Origin: Acidobacteriota bacterium | GTDB taxonomy: Bacteria; Acidobacteriota; Terriglobia; UBA7540 | Assembly: GCA_021827255.1 (NCBI GenBank) | Contig: JAKAWO010000144.1 | Coordinates: 1-7,549, forward strand | DNA: 7,549 nucleotides | Direction: 5' to 3' | In this document: positions 1 to 7,549 of the stretch, in pieces | Layout of the letters: each line of letters begins with the position of its first letter | Numbering within the stretch: position 1 is the stretch's first letter | Position numbers and translations under genes: made by a program | The notes under the pieces: generated by a model | What the model was told of the DNA's origin: nothing | What the model saw: only the letters and a program-made list of their open reading frames with translations | Databases searched by the model: none

Positions 1-774
1 ATCAAAGCGGCAGGCGTCCACGCCGCGTCCAATCGGCTCGGTGGTGATGACGTGGCCGTTGTTGGCGTTCATGATGACCATCAATTGGTTGTGGCAGCCG
101 ATGAACAGGCGGCGCGTTTTGGGGTCCATGGCGAGGCCCGAAGGATGCTCACCCGGGGCGAGCGGCCAGCGGCGCAGGATCTTGAGCGAATGCGTGTCAA
201 TCTCCAACTCCTCGCTCTTGTCTTCCAGATTGTTGTAGATGTGCCCTTCGCCGTCGGCGACGGCAAACTCCGGGCGGCCGCCGAGATCAATCGTCCCCAC
301 CACTTTGCCCGTCGCGGCGTCAATGGCCGTGGAACTGTCGCTTCGCCCATTGAAGGTGAACACGCGCTTGCTCGCAGGGTCATAGACGATGCAGTCAGGG
401 CCTTGGCCGGTGGTTTTTGTGGTCCCGATGGTCTGGAGGGTTTTCAGGTTGAAGATGGTCACTTGGTTCGCGCCGCCGTCGCTGGTAAAGCCGCGATTGA
501 GTTCAGGGGCGAGCGCGATGCCGTGGACGCCTTGGGTATCCGGGATATCGCCGATGACTTTGTACGTCCGGGTGTCCACGACCATGACATGAGTACCGCG
601 GGAGATAAACAGCCGGTGATGAGCGCCGTCGTATTTGAGATAGTCCCAGAAGCCTTCGCCGCCCAGGACAACCTTCTTGATCAGATGGTAGTGAATCGCA
701 GCCCGCGCGGACGCGGTCGAAAGGGCGCCAAGTACGATTAAAAAGCCGCAGAGGATCCGCAGGGCATTTTTCAT
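1..774 (-). CDS. Exported YVTN-type beta-propeller protein, 3' end cut by window edge
   Basis: The frame is open from ATG at 774 to base 1, giving 258 codons with no stop, so the C-terminus lies outside the window. Residues 1 to about 25 form a Sec signal peptide: MKNALR, a hydrophobic stretch LCGFLIVLGAL, then ASARA-A as a likely cleavage site. The rest is a series of beta-propeller blades about 40-45 residues long, each with a 'RLFIS...VVDTRTYKVIG' or 'RVFTF...AIDAATGKVVGTI' pattern (near 54-75, 94-117, 137-162, 222-245). This is the YncE/YVTN repeat style. Such proteins are periplasmic or secreted and usually bind ligands or partners; no catalytic residues are visible and substrate is unknown. 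AGGAG at 786-782, seven bases ahead, supports the start; an out-of-frame ATG at 781 directly abuts that AGGAG. It may be co-transcribed with the UPF0145 gene 115 bp upstream. Family placement is firm, role is not. Confidence 0.9.
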   Translation of the reverse strand, partial: MKNALRILCGFLIVLGALSTASARAAIHYHLIKKVVLGGEGFWDYLKYDGAHHRLFISRGTHVMVVDTRTYKVIGDIPDTQGVHGIALAPELNRGFTSDGGANQVTIFNLKTLQTIGTTKTTGQGPDCIVYDPASKRVFTFNGRSDSSTAIDAATGKVVGTIDLGGRPEFAVADGEGHIYNNLEDKSEELEIDTHSLKILRRWPLAPGEHPSGLAMDPKTRRLFIGCHNQLMVIMNANNGHVITTEPIGRGVDACRFD

Positions 775-781
775 TACTCAT

Positions 782-786
782 CTCCT
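782..786 (-). promoter_or_regulatory. Ribosome binding site of the beta-propeller gene
   Basis: Read on the minus strand this is AGGAG, seven bases before ATG 774. It decides between two nearby ATGs: the one at 781 begins immediately after the AGGAG core and opens a different frame without recognisable protein features, whereas 774 opens the signal-peptide frame. Confidence 0.6.
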
Positions 787-889
787 AGGTCGTGGAATGA
801 GAGTCTCTGAAGCAGATCACGCGCTTACGCTGGCCTAGACGTTCAGCAGCAGGAATCGGTTACAACAAAGAGGGGAGCAACAGAGTACG

Positions 890-1225
890 TCAACCGCGCG
901 GCGCCGGCTCGACGACGACCGCCGTGCCGTAGCACAGGACTTCCGTCGCCGATTCTCGGCTGACAACCTCATCGGCATCATAGGAAACGCCGATAACAGC
1001 GTTCGCTCCCAACTGCGTGGCATGCTCGATCATCTGGTCGTAGGCCTGGCTGCGTGCCTGCTCGCACATCTCCATGTACGCGCCGATTCTCCCGCCCAGG
1101 ATGCCTTTCAGCCCGCCCAGAATGCCCTGGGCAATCGTCGGCGAGCGGACAATGATCCCCCGCACAATGCCCTTATATTCTTTGACCCGGTATCCCTGGA
1201 TATCGAATGTGGTTGTCACAATCAT
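890..1225 (-). CDS. UPF0145 / YbjQ family protein
   Basis: This 111-residue protein matches the UPF0145 (YbjQ, DUF74) family in length (E. coli YbjQ is about 107) and in pattern. It begins with a short strand (MIVTTTFDIQGY), then GIVRG, then the glycine-rich GLKGILGGRIGAYMEMCEQAR helix region at 38-58. The family signature LGANAVIGVSYD is at 72-83, and it ends in a strand around 98-106 (CYGTAVVVE). Structures of family members are known as pentamers; some are annotated as heavy-metal-binding, but the biochemical role is unproven. No signal peptide or membrane segment is seen, so it is probably cytoplasmic. ATG 1225 is chosen because GAGGGG (1239-1234) lies eight bases upstream and because the family starts here; the frame can be extended to 1363 only by overlapping the DUF2520 gene. 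It sits 43 bp after that gene, likely in the same transcript. Confidence 0.9.
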   Translation of the reverse strand: MIVTTTFDIQGYRVKEYKGIVRGIIVRSPTIAQGILGGLKGILGGRIGAYMEMCEQARSQAYDQMIEHATQLGANAVIGVSYDADEVVSRESATEVLCYGTAVVVEPAPRG

Positions 1226-1268
1226 ACGAGCTTCCCCTCGCGACTGAAAAATGCCGGCACCGATCAGC

Positions 1269-2219
1269 CTAAGCGGTGGTGAGTATAGCACTTCTCGCTG
1301 GGCCTCGCCGGGCCTTGTGTACCTTGCCGCGAAGAGGCCATTTTGCCGACGCACGCTTGCCACGGAGATTCGTCCGGTTTCCGGCTAAGCGCAGCATCAA
1401 CCTGACCAATTCCCGGTGAACTGGAATCAGCTCCGGAGAGTAGCGGCGCAGCATCGCGGCATGCCGTTCAAGTGTTTCCCAATCGCCGCGCGGGACCGGT
1501 CCGGTCAGCGCCTTCTTGCCGCCCCAATCGGCAAAGTTCCTCGCCGTCTCCGTCACAAACTGCGACAGCATCGGCCGGATCATGCGGGCGGGAACGCCGG
1601 CGCGCCTGAGCAATCTTTCGGATTGGTCCATCAGGGTTACCGTGGTGGGGCATACTAGAAAAGCTGAAAGGTGGTAGAGCGCCTTGCGGTCGGCCGGAAT
1701 GCGGAACGACTTTCCGCCCAGTCGCTTGACCCAATCCTCCGCCAGAGCTCGGGCTTTGCGATCGCCGTCCACACTCCAGTAACAACCTCTCAAGCTGCGC
1801 GCGCCCGTTGAGGGACTCGGAATGGTTTGGAACGGATGGAGCGAGCCGACCGCCGCCCCGCGCTGGCGGAAAGGCTCAAGCACGGCGAGACCCAGCGACC
1901 CGCAGGTGTGCAGCACCACGCGGCCTGACCAGTCCTCCCGCTGCCGCGCGAGCGCGCGCGCCACGGTCCTTACAACGCTATCCGAAACCGTCAACACAAT
2001 GACCGCGCCGGAGCCAATTTCTGAGTCGCTGAGTCTGACCGCGTGTCCACCGCCAATGAATCCGGCCGCGCGCCGCGCCCGCCGGAGATTGCGCCCCGCG
2101 ATCGCGTCCACGGGGACGCTCGCCCCGCGCAAAGCCTTTCCCATGGCTTGCCCCAGCCGGCCTGGGCCGATGATGGTCACGCCTCTCGTCTGAGCCTTCG
2201 CAGCGTCGCGCCTTCTCAT
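1269..2219 (-). CDS. Rossmann-fold protein with DUF2520 domain (COG5495-like)
   Basis: This is a 316-residue cytoplasmic protein. The N-terminal half is a Rossmann fold: VTIIGPGRLGQAMGKAL at 14-30 holds the glycine-rich dinucleotide-binding loop, and a strand/loop VVLHTCGS at 101-108 and GSLHPFQTI at 125-133 follow. The C-terminal helical DUF2520 domain shows KALYHLSAFLV (179-189) and the family hallmark ALTGPVPRGD (237-246). The layout resembles ketopantoate reductase and 6-phosphogluconate-dehydrogenase-like enzymes, so an NAD(P)-dependent oxidoreductase is the reasonable inference; substrate is unknown. In some lineages this gene sits beside pantothenate genes, but none is visible here. 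The last 36 residues (281-316) have 11 Arg/Lys and no acidic residue, longer than expected for the family. ATG 2219 has only a weak purine-rich upstream stretch (GAGAGCTGAAG). It probably heads a transcript with the UPF0145 and beta-propeller genes. Confidence 0.88.
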   Translation of the reverse strand: MRRRDAAKAQTRGVTIIGPGRLGQAMGKALRGASVPVDAIAGRNLRRARRAAGFIGGGHAVRLSDSEIGSGAVIVLTVSDSVVRTVARALARQREDWSGRVVLHTCGSLGLAVLEPFRQRGAAVGSLHPFQTIPSPSTGARSLRGCYWSVDGDRKARALAEDWVKRLGGKSFRIPADRKALYHLSAFLVCPTTVTLMDQSERLLRRAGVPARMIRPMLSQFVTETARNFADWGGKKALTGPVPRGDWETLERHAAMLRRYSPELIPVHRELVRLMLRLAGNRTNLRGKRASAKWPLRGKVHKARRGPARSAILTTA

Positions 2220-2298
2220 CTTCAGCTCTCATCGCCTGCGAACCCGCCCGGGGTGTCGCGCATCCTATTCACCTGGGAGGAAAGGGAGCAAAAGAAGC

Positions 2299-2481
2299 GT
2301 GGGCGACTTGTTAGCCAGAGTGTTTATTCTTCTCTTCTTTCTGTTCTATGTCGCCGTGGCGATAGGGATCTTGCTTTCCATGCCCCGCCGATGGATCAAG
2401 CCAGCCCTCCGAAGACTTTTCCGGGCCCGGCGCCCCCGTCAAGCCCTTCGCTCCACCCAGCGGTCGAACGCTGGTTCGTAG
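2299..2481 (+). CDS. Possible 60-residue single-pass membrane microprotein
   Basis: A GTG start at 2299 follows a purine-rich GGGAGGAAAGGGAG stretch (about 2275-2288), with ten bases between GGGAG and the start. The product has one clear hydrophobic segment at residues 4-27 (LLARVFILLFFLFYVAVAIGILL) followed by a strongly basic tail (RRWIK, RRLFRARRPR), a positive-inside arrangement with the tail in the cytoplasm. It fits the gap between the DUF2520 gene and uvrB without overlapping either, running divergently from one and convergently to the other. I recognise no family. It could be a chance open frame, but the ribosome site, membrane segment and fit in the gap together argue for a real small gene. 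Confidence 0.4.
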   Translation: MGDLLARVFILLFFLFYVAVAIGILLSMPRRWIKPALRRLFRARRPRQALRSTQRSNAGS

Positions 2482-2504
2482 GGGCGGCGAGTTACCGTCT
2501 CTGT

Positions 2505-2520
2505 CCGCCCTCGAGGGCGG
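2505..2520. repeat. Perfect 16-bp GC palindrome after uvrB, possible terminator hairpin
   Basis: CCGCCCTCGAGGGCGG is fully self-complementary: six-base arms around TCGA. It begins 19 bases past the uvrB stop codon, where a terminator would be expected. Neither strand has a run of T after it (the minus strand continues ACAGAG), so it is not a classic intrinsic terminator. It could be a 3'-end stabilising hairpin, a U-less terminator, or part of a dispersed palindromic repeat. Confidence 0.4.
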
Positions 2521-2539
2521 GCCAGTTCCGCGTGGGCCG

Positions 2540-4552
<2,013 letters not shown>

Positions 4553-4561
4553 GATTTCTAC

Positions 4562-4608
4562 GCGCCTTGGCGCCGGAAGCCTGAATAACCATTATATCGC
4601 CTTTGGCG
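4562..4608. repeat. Two similar short dyads around the uvrB -10 element
   Basis: GCGCCTTGGCGC (4562-4573) and CGCCTTTGGCG (4598-4608) are near-copies of the same CGCC-TT(T)-GGCG dyad, starting 35-36 bp apart. One lies in the expected uvrB leader and the other directly upstream of TATAAT. The arrangement is what a repressor operator pair could look like, but the units are short and GC-rich, so chance is possible. Confidence 0.25.
4591..4596 (-). promoter_or_regulatory. Candidate -10 element of the uvrB promoter
   Basis: On the minus strand these bases read TATAAT, a perfect sigma70 -10 hexamer, about 39 bases before the uvrB ATG, which would leave a leader of roughly 30 bases. No good -35 is found at the expected distance (GAGGGC at 17 bp), so it would be weak or activator-dependent. 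No recognisable LexA box was found next to it. Confidence 0.4.
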
Positions 4609-4636
4609 CGATTGCCCTCCCTGGAGCGCGGCCGAG

Positions 4637-4687
4637 TTGAGCGGCGCGGGAGCGGATTGAGCGTAGCGCGAATCAGGCGCTCAATCC
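4637..4687. repeat. TTGAGCG repeats with a 10-bp inverted pair in the divergent region
   Basis: TTGAGCG occurs at 4637-4643 and 4657-4663, and its complement CGCTCAA at 4678-4684, so the three units are 20-21 bp (two helical turns) apart. The last two are part of a perfect 10-bp inverted repeat: GGATTGAGCG (4654-4663) and CGCTCAATCC (4678-4687), with a 14-base loop. There is no T run, and no gene ends here, so a terminator is unlikely; an operator for either divergent gene is a reasonable guess. Confidence 0.4.
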
Positions 4688-4783
4688 TCCACAAAAGCCA
4701 TTACGCCGCTCCATCTCGATTCTTGGGAGTTGCAGCACCCTTGATAGCTTTTTGTGTTAACCTCAGCCTCCTGGATTTTGAAA

Positions 4784-6970
4784 ATGGGCGCTCATTTTTC
4801 GACCTCTGGGGAGATGGCGGGTCCTCTGCCTGAACGAATGGCTCGACGTGGTTTTGTCAAAAAATTTGCTAGCACGGCTACTCTCGCGTCAATCGCGGCG
4901 GCGCTTTCGGCAGGCTCAGCCAGCGCCCAGCAGCCTTGGATGAACAAATCGCTCTCAGCCGAGCAGCGTGCGCATCGGTTGCTCCGCGCGATGACGCTGC
5001 ACGACAAAATTGCCTTGGTGCACGGCGTCCGACGCAAGGCTTATCCTTTCAAGGGATACGCCGGCTACGTCCCGCCGAACCCACGGCTGCGCATTCCGGC
5101 GCTCCGACTGGCTGACGGTCGAACTGGGGTTGGGAACGGCGCCAAGGACGTCACTTTGTTGCCAGCTCCTCTCGCGGCGGCCGCCAGTTGGGATACGGCT
5201 TTGATGAACGCTTATGGACGAGTTCTGGGCCGGGAAGAGTGGGAAAAAGGAACGAACGTGTTCCTGGGGCCGACCATTGACATCGCCCGCGTTCCCGAGT
5301 GGGGGCGGGCATTTGAAACCTATGGCGAAGACCCCTACCTCAACGCGCAGATGGCCGTCGCGGAGATCCGAGGCGTTCAAAGTCAAGGGCCCATCGCCAA
5401 CGCCAACATGTATCTGACGATGAACCAGGAGACCGAACGGTTTAGGGCTAACTCCGTTGTGGACAAGCGAACGCTTCAGGAAATCTATTTGCCGCCCTTC
5501 CGAGCTGCCATCGAGCGAGGGGACGTCGGCACCATCATGTGCGCCTACGTTCAAACGAATGGCGCTTATTCCTGCCAGAACCCGCGCCTGCTTCAAGGGT
5601 TTCTGCGGAGCGAATTAGCCTTCCAGGGATGGGTCTTGAGCGATTGGGGCGCCACCCATTCAACCCTCGCCGCCGCCCGAGCGGGGCTGGACCAGGAAAT
5701 GCCCGGCGGCCGTTACTATGGCGCGCCTTTGGAGAAAGCCGTGGAGGATGGCCAGGTGAGCATGGTTGTCTTGAACCAGCATGTCCTGCGAATTCTGGTC
5801 ACGATGTTTCGCCATGGGTTGTTTGACCGGCGGCAGCAGGGCAACTGGCAGACAAACGCGCTCAGCCGCTCGCACGACCTGTTCGCGCGAAAAGTCGCCG
5901 CGCAGGGAACGGTGCTCCTGAAAAATAAAGATAACATCCTCCCGCTTTCCCTCGGCGGCTCGATCGCCGTCGTCGGCGCGGACGGCGGCGCAACGCCCGT
6001 GGTAGAAGGAGGCGGCAGCTCGTATGTTGTTCCGCCTTACGTGGTGAGCCCGCTCGAAGGCATCCGGCGGCGAGCTGGCAAAGCTACGCACTTCCGTTAC
6101 ACCGATGGCAGCAATTTGGCGCAGGCGGCCAGGATCGCGGGAGCTGTTCAGACGGTCATCGTTTTCGCCGACGCTCCGGAGAGCGAGGGCGCGGATCGGC
6201 CTAATCTCGATCTTCCGGGCGATCAGGACCAACTGATCTCCGCCGTCGCTGCCGCCAACCCGAACACGGTTGTGGTTTTGAACACCGGCGGAGCGGTGCT
6301 GATGCCTTGGCTCCGCCAAGTCCGCGCCGTGGTTGAGGCCTGGTATCCAGGGCAGGAAGACGGCAACGCGATCGCTGGAGTGCTCTTTGGCGACGTGGAT
6401 CCTTCCGGCAAACTGCCCCTCACGTTCCCGCCTACTGAAGCGGAAGTTCCCACTGCAACGCCACAACAGTGGCCGGGCGTCAACGGGAGGTCAATTTTCA
6501 GCGAAAAGCTTGAGGTGGGCTACCGCTGGTATGATGCTCGGCACATCCGTCCGTTGTTCCCGTTCGGGTACGGCTTGTCGTACACCAGCTTTCGGCTGAG
6601 TCACCTGCGCATCATACCGAACCAACTGAGGAGCTCAAGCGAATGGGCAAGCGACCCGCGCTCTGTGGTGGCCAGGCTTGATGTGACCAACACTGGCCAT
6701 CGGGCCGGAGCGGAAGTTGTCCAAGCTTACGTGGCCCAGCCAGCCGCGAACGGCGAGCCGCCGCGGCAGTTGGCCGCTTTTGCGAAAGTGTGGCTGAACC
6801 CCGGAGAGACCCGGCTAGTGAAGCTCAATCTAAATTGCAGGGCATTTTCCTACTACGACGCCGCAACGAATCATTGGATTTCTCCGCCCGGCCAATACCG
6901 CATCCTTATCGGGACGTCTTCGCGCGATCTTCCCTTGGAAAGCGAGATCCTGGTCGAGCCGCGTCGTTAG
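4784..6970 (+). CDS. Tat-exported glycoside hydrolase family 3 protein (beta-glucosidase-like)
   Basis: Numbered from ATG 4784, this is a 728-residue GH3 protein. Residues 20-24 (ARRGF) then VKK, a hydrophobic stretch and SASA-QQ near 46-50 form a twin-arginine signal peptide, so the folded enzyme is probably exported to the periplasm or outside. Domain 1 (about 60-345) is the GH3 barrel with the nucleophile Asp287 in VLSDWGATHS. The alpha/beta sandwich (about 375-560) holds the likely acid/base Glu468 in ESEGADRPNLDLP. A fibronectin-III-like domain fills about 625-725. Asp111, Arg174 (GRAFETYGEDP), Arg219 and Tyr255 of the sugar pocket are present. However, NAKH/TAKH-like Lys-His is Asn208-Met209, and DGPxGVR is DGRTGVG (Gly117). 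GH3 enzymes release terminal beta-linked sugars such as glucose or xylose; the substrate here cannot be named and activity may be altered. Start is uncertain: GTG 4754, ATG 4784, 4814 and 4838 all keep the signal, and none has a well-spaced Shine-Dalgarno. Confidence 0.93.
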   Translation: MGAHFSTSGEMAGPLPERMARRGFVKKFASTATLASIAAALSAGSASAQQPWMNKSLSAEQRAHRLLRAMTLHDKIALVHGVRRKAYPFKGYAGYVPPNPRLRIPALRLADGRTGVGNGAKDVTLLPAPLAAAASWDTALMNAYGRVLGREEWEKGTNVFLGPTIDIARVPEWGRAFETYGEDPYLNAQMAVAEIRGVQSQGPIANANMYLTMNQETERFRANSVVDKRTLQEIYLPPFRAAIERGDVGTIMCAYVQTNGAYSCQNPRLLQGFLRSELAFQGWVLSDWGATHSTLAAARAGLDQEMPGGRYYGAPLEKAVEDGQVSMVVLNQHVLRILVTMFRHGLFDRRQQGNWQTNALSRSHDLFARKVAAQGTVLLKNKDNILPLSLGGSIAVVGADGGATPVVEGGGSSYVVPPYVVSPLEGIRRRAGKATHFRYTDGSNLAQAARIAGAVQTVIVFADAPESEGADRPNLDLPGDQDQLISAVAAANPNTVVVLNTGGAVLMPWLRQVRAVVEAWYPGQEDGNAIAGVLFGDVDPSGKLPLTFPPTEAEVPTATPQQWPGVNGRSIFSEKLEVGYRWYDARHIRPLFPFGYGLSYTSFRLSHLRIIPNQLRSSSEWASDPRSVVARLDVTNTGHRAGAEVVQAYVAQPAANGEPPRQLAAFAKVWLNPGETRLVKLNLNCRAFSYYDAATNHWISPPGQYRILIGTSSRDLPLESEILVEPRR

Positions 6971-7116
6971 TCTGCCTCGAACCATCACTGGCCCGCCGAA
7001 TCCCCGACCTTTAGCCGCCCCGGGACTTACCATCCCTCGCTTCCTCTCCTTACTTAAGGACTTCAGTTCTGCAGGGGGATACGATGTACCAGGGCTATGC
7101 CAGCGTTCTGCTTGCA

Positions 7117-7145
7117 TTGACACCTGCGCGGCCGTCTGGTAGATT
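7117..7145 (+). promoter_or_regulatory. Sigma70-type promoter of the lipoprotein gene
   Basis: TTGACA (7117-7122) matches the -35 consensus exactly, followed by a 17-bp spacer and TAGATT (7140-7145), which matches four of six -10 positions. Transcription would start near 7152, leaving about 50 bases before the likely lipoprotein start. It implies that the lipoprotein gene is transcribed separately from the GH3 gene, although no hairpin terminator was seen in 6971-7116. Confidence 0.55.
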
Positions 7146-7185
7146 CAATTTCTGTGGGAACATCTCCAAACCAATAGGCCACGGC

Positions 7186-7196
7186 GAGGGAAGGGA
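7186..7196 (+). promoter_or_regulatory. Purine-rich ribosome binding site before the lipoprotein
   Basis: GAGGGAAGGGA ends six bases before TTG 7203. It is the only good Shine-Dalgarno-like sequence near the lipoprotein frame. The ATG at 7227 has just CTGGGG directly abutting it, so the ribosome site favours the TTG. Confidence 0.4.
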
Positions 7197-7202
7197 TCTT
7201 CG

Positions 7203-7549
7203 TTGGCTTTGGCGTTCGCGCTGGGGATGAGCAGTTGTGCCGTCCGGCAAGTCAGCCATATCCCGCCGCCTCAAATATCAGCTCCCGCCCTGACCGCCTC
7301 CGCCGCAGATTTGGTCAAGGACTTGAATGGCTGGAGCGCCAAGGTTGACACGCTCGAAGGGGTGGTTCGGTTCCATACCTCGGCAACGTTCAAACGCGCC
7401 GGCATCACGAAGGAGTATCATGTCATCCGCGGCTACATCCTGCTGAAAAAGCCTTCGATGATCCGGATACAAGGCCAAGCGCCGGTGGTTCGGACCGAAA
7501 TCTTTGACATGGTTTCGGACGGACGTCAGTTTCGCCTCTCGATTCCGCC
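7203..7549 (+). CDS. LolA-like outer-membrane lipoprotein, N-terminal part only
   Basis: The frame is open to the right edge, giving about 115 codons with no stop. A hydrophobic stretch LALAFALG leads to MSSC, a usable lipobox, with the lipidated Cys encoded at 7236-7238 and the mature protein starting CAVRQVSHIPPPQ. This is followed by a helix (ASAADLVKDLNGW), strands (VDTLEGVVRFHTSATFKR, EYHVIRGYILLKKPSMIRIQGQAPV) and EIFDMVSDGRQFRLSIP. The order resembles the LolA/LolB-like fold of uncharacterised lipoproteins with YIL..KP..IR and FDMVSDG..F motifs, which I associate with Acidobacteriota. Likely role: binding a lipid or lipoprotein at the outer membrane; this is inference. The start is doubtful: the frame opens at 7143 after a stop (7140-7142), the only ATG (7227) falls inside the lipobox, and TTG 7203 gives a short signal without a basic N-terminus, while RPRRGKGSS just upstream would be an ideal basic region. 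Confidence 0.75.
   Translation, partial: MALAFALGMSSCAVRQVSHIPPPQISAPALTASAADLVKDLNGWSAKVDTLEGVVRFHTSATFKRAGITKEYHVIRGYILLKKPSMIRIQGQAPVVRTEIFDMVSDGRQFRLSIP

Larger units (their letters stand above)
2220..2539. other. 320-bp gap between the DUF2520 gene and uvrB
   Basis: The stretch contains the possible microprotein frame (2299-2481, plus strand) and the GC palindrome at 2505-2520. On the minus strand a poor promoter-like pair (TTGCTC 2291-2286, 18 bp, TAGGAT 2267-2262) precedes the DUF2520 gene. I see no RNA gene. Either the three genes downstream have their own promoter here or they are read through from uvrB. Confidence 0.5.

Noticed and set aside
52..741. Long plus-strand open frame of 229 codons
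   Set aside because: It is the antisense of the beta-propeller gene; the minus-strand frame has a signal peptide, ribosome site and clear repeats, the plus frame has none.
1226..1363. Upstream extension of the UPF0145 protein
   Set aside because: The extension overlaps the end of the DUF2520 gene and does not resemble the family N-terminus, whereas ATG 1225 has GAGGGG at the right distance.
2262..2291. Promoter-like pair before the DUF2520 gene (TTGCTC, 18 bp, TAGGAT, minus strand)
   Set aside because: Only three of six and four of six matches; too weak to list as a feature.
4741..4760. TTGATA and TTAACC as a GH3 promoter
   Set aside because: The spacing between the hexamers is far too short and no -10 lies 16-18 bp after TTGATA.
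4955..5596. Minus-strand 213-codon frame inside the GH3 gene
   Set aside because: Antisense shadow of a clear GH3 barrel, with no family features.
5660..6466. Minus-strand 268-codon frame inside the GH3 gene
   Set aside because: Antisense shadow, repetitive Arg/Ala-rich translation, no ribosome site or domain.
6971..7080. Terminator after the GH3 gene
   Set aside because: No stem of useful length followed by T residues could be found.

Overview
The window is a moderately GC-rich bacterial chromosomal segment. It holds two blocks of genes facing away from each other. Gene content (a YVTN beta-propeller protein, a DUF2520 Rossmann protein, UvrB, a Tat-exported GH3 glycosidase, and a lipoprotein whose mature start reads CAVRQVSHIPPPQ) suggests a soil-type, Acidobacteriota-like Gram-negative. 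This assignment is an inference from gene style; no rRNA or other marker is present. I see no tRNA, rRNA, CRISPR array, transposase or prophage gene.

Minus-strand block, in order of transcription. uvrB (4552-2540) is a complete nucleotide-excision-repair helicase with a TATAAT-like element upstream. After a 320-bp gap come three co-directional genes: a DUF2520/Rossmann protein (2219-1269), a UPF0145/YbjQ pentamer-type protein (1225-890), and an exported YVTN beta-propeller protein that starts at 774 and runs off the left edge. Gaps of 43 and 115 bp allow the last three to be one transcript, but they share no obvious pathway. The 320-bp gap holds a possible 60-codon membrane microprotein on the plus strand and a perfect 16-bp GC palindrome just past the uvrB stop.

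Plus-strand block. A family 3 glycoside hydrolase (about 4784-6970) carries a twin-arginine signal, both catalytic carboxylates and a C-terminal fibronectin-III-like domain. It is followed by a good sigma70-type promoter (TTGACA-17-TAGATT) and the N-terminal part of a LolA-like outer-membrane lipoprotein that runs off the right edge.

The region is mostly housekeeping. The strongest oddity is in the GH3 enzyme. The usual Lys-His pair of the sugar-binding -1 subsite reads Asn-Met, and the usual Arg of the DGPxGVR motif reads Gly, although nucleophile and acid/base are kept. Next in interest is the 230-bp divergent region between uvrB and the GH3 gene. It has TTGAGCG units spaced about 20 bp apart, one inverted, and two similar short dyads around the uvrB -10 element. 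The lipoprotein has no ATG able to supply a full signal peptide, so its start is unclear. I found no clear new defence or mobile system.
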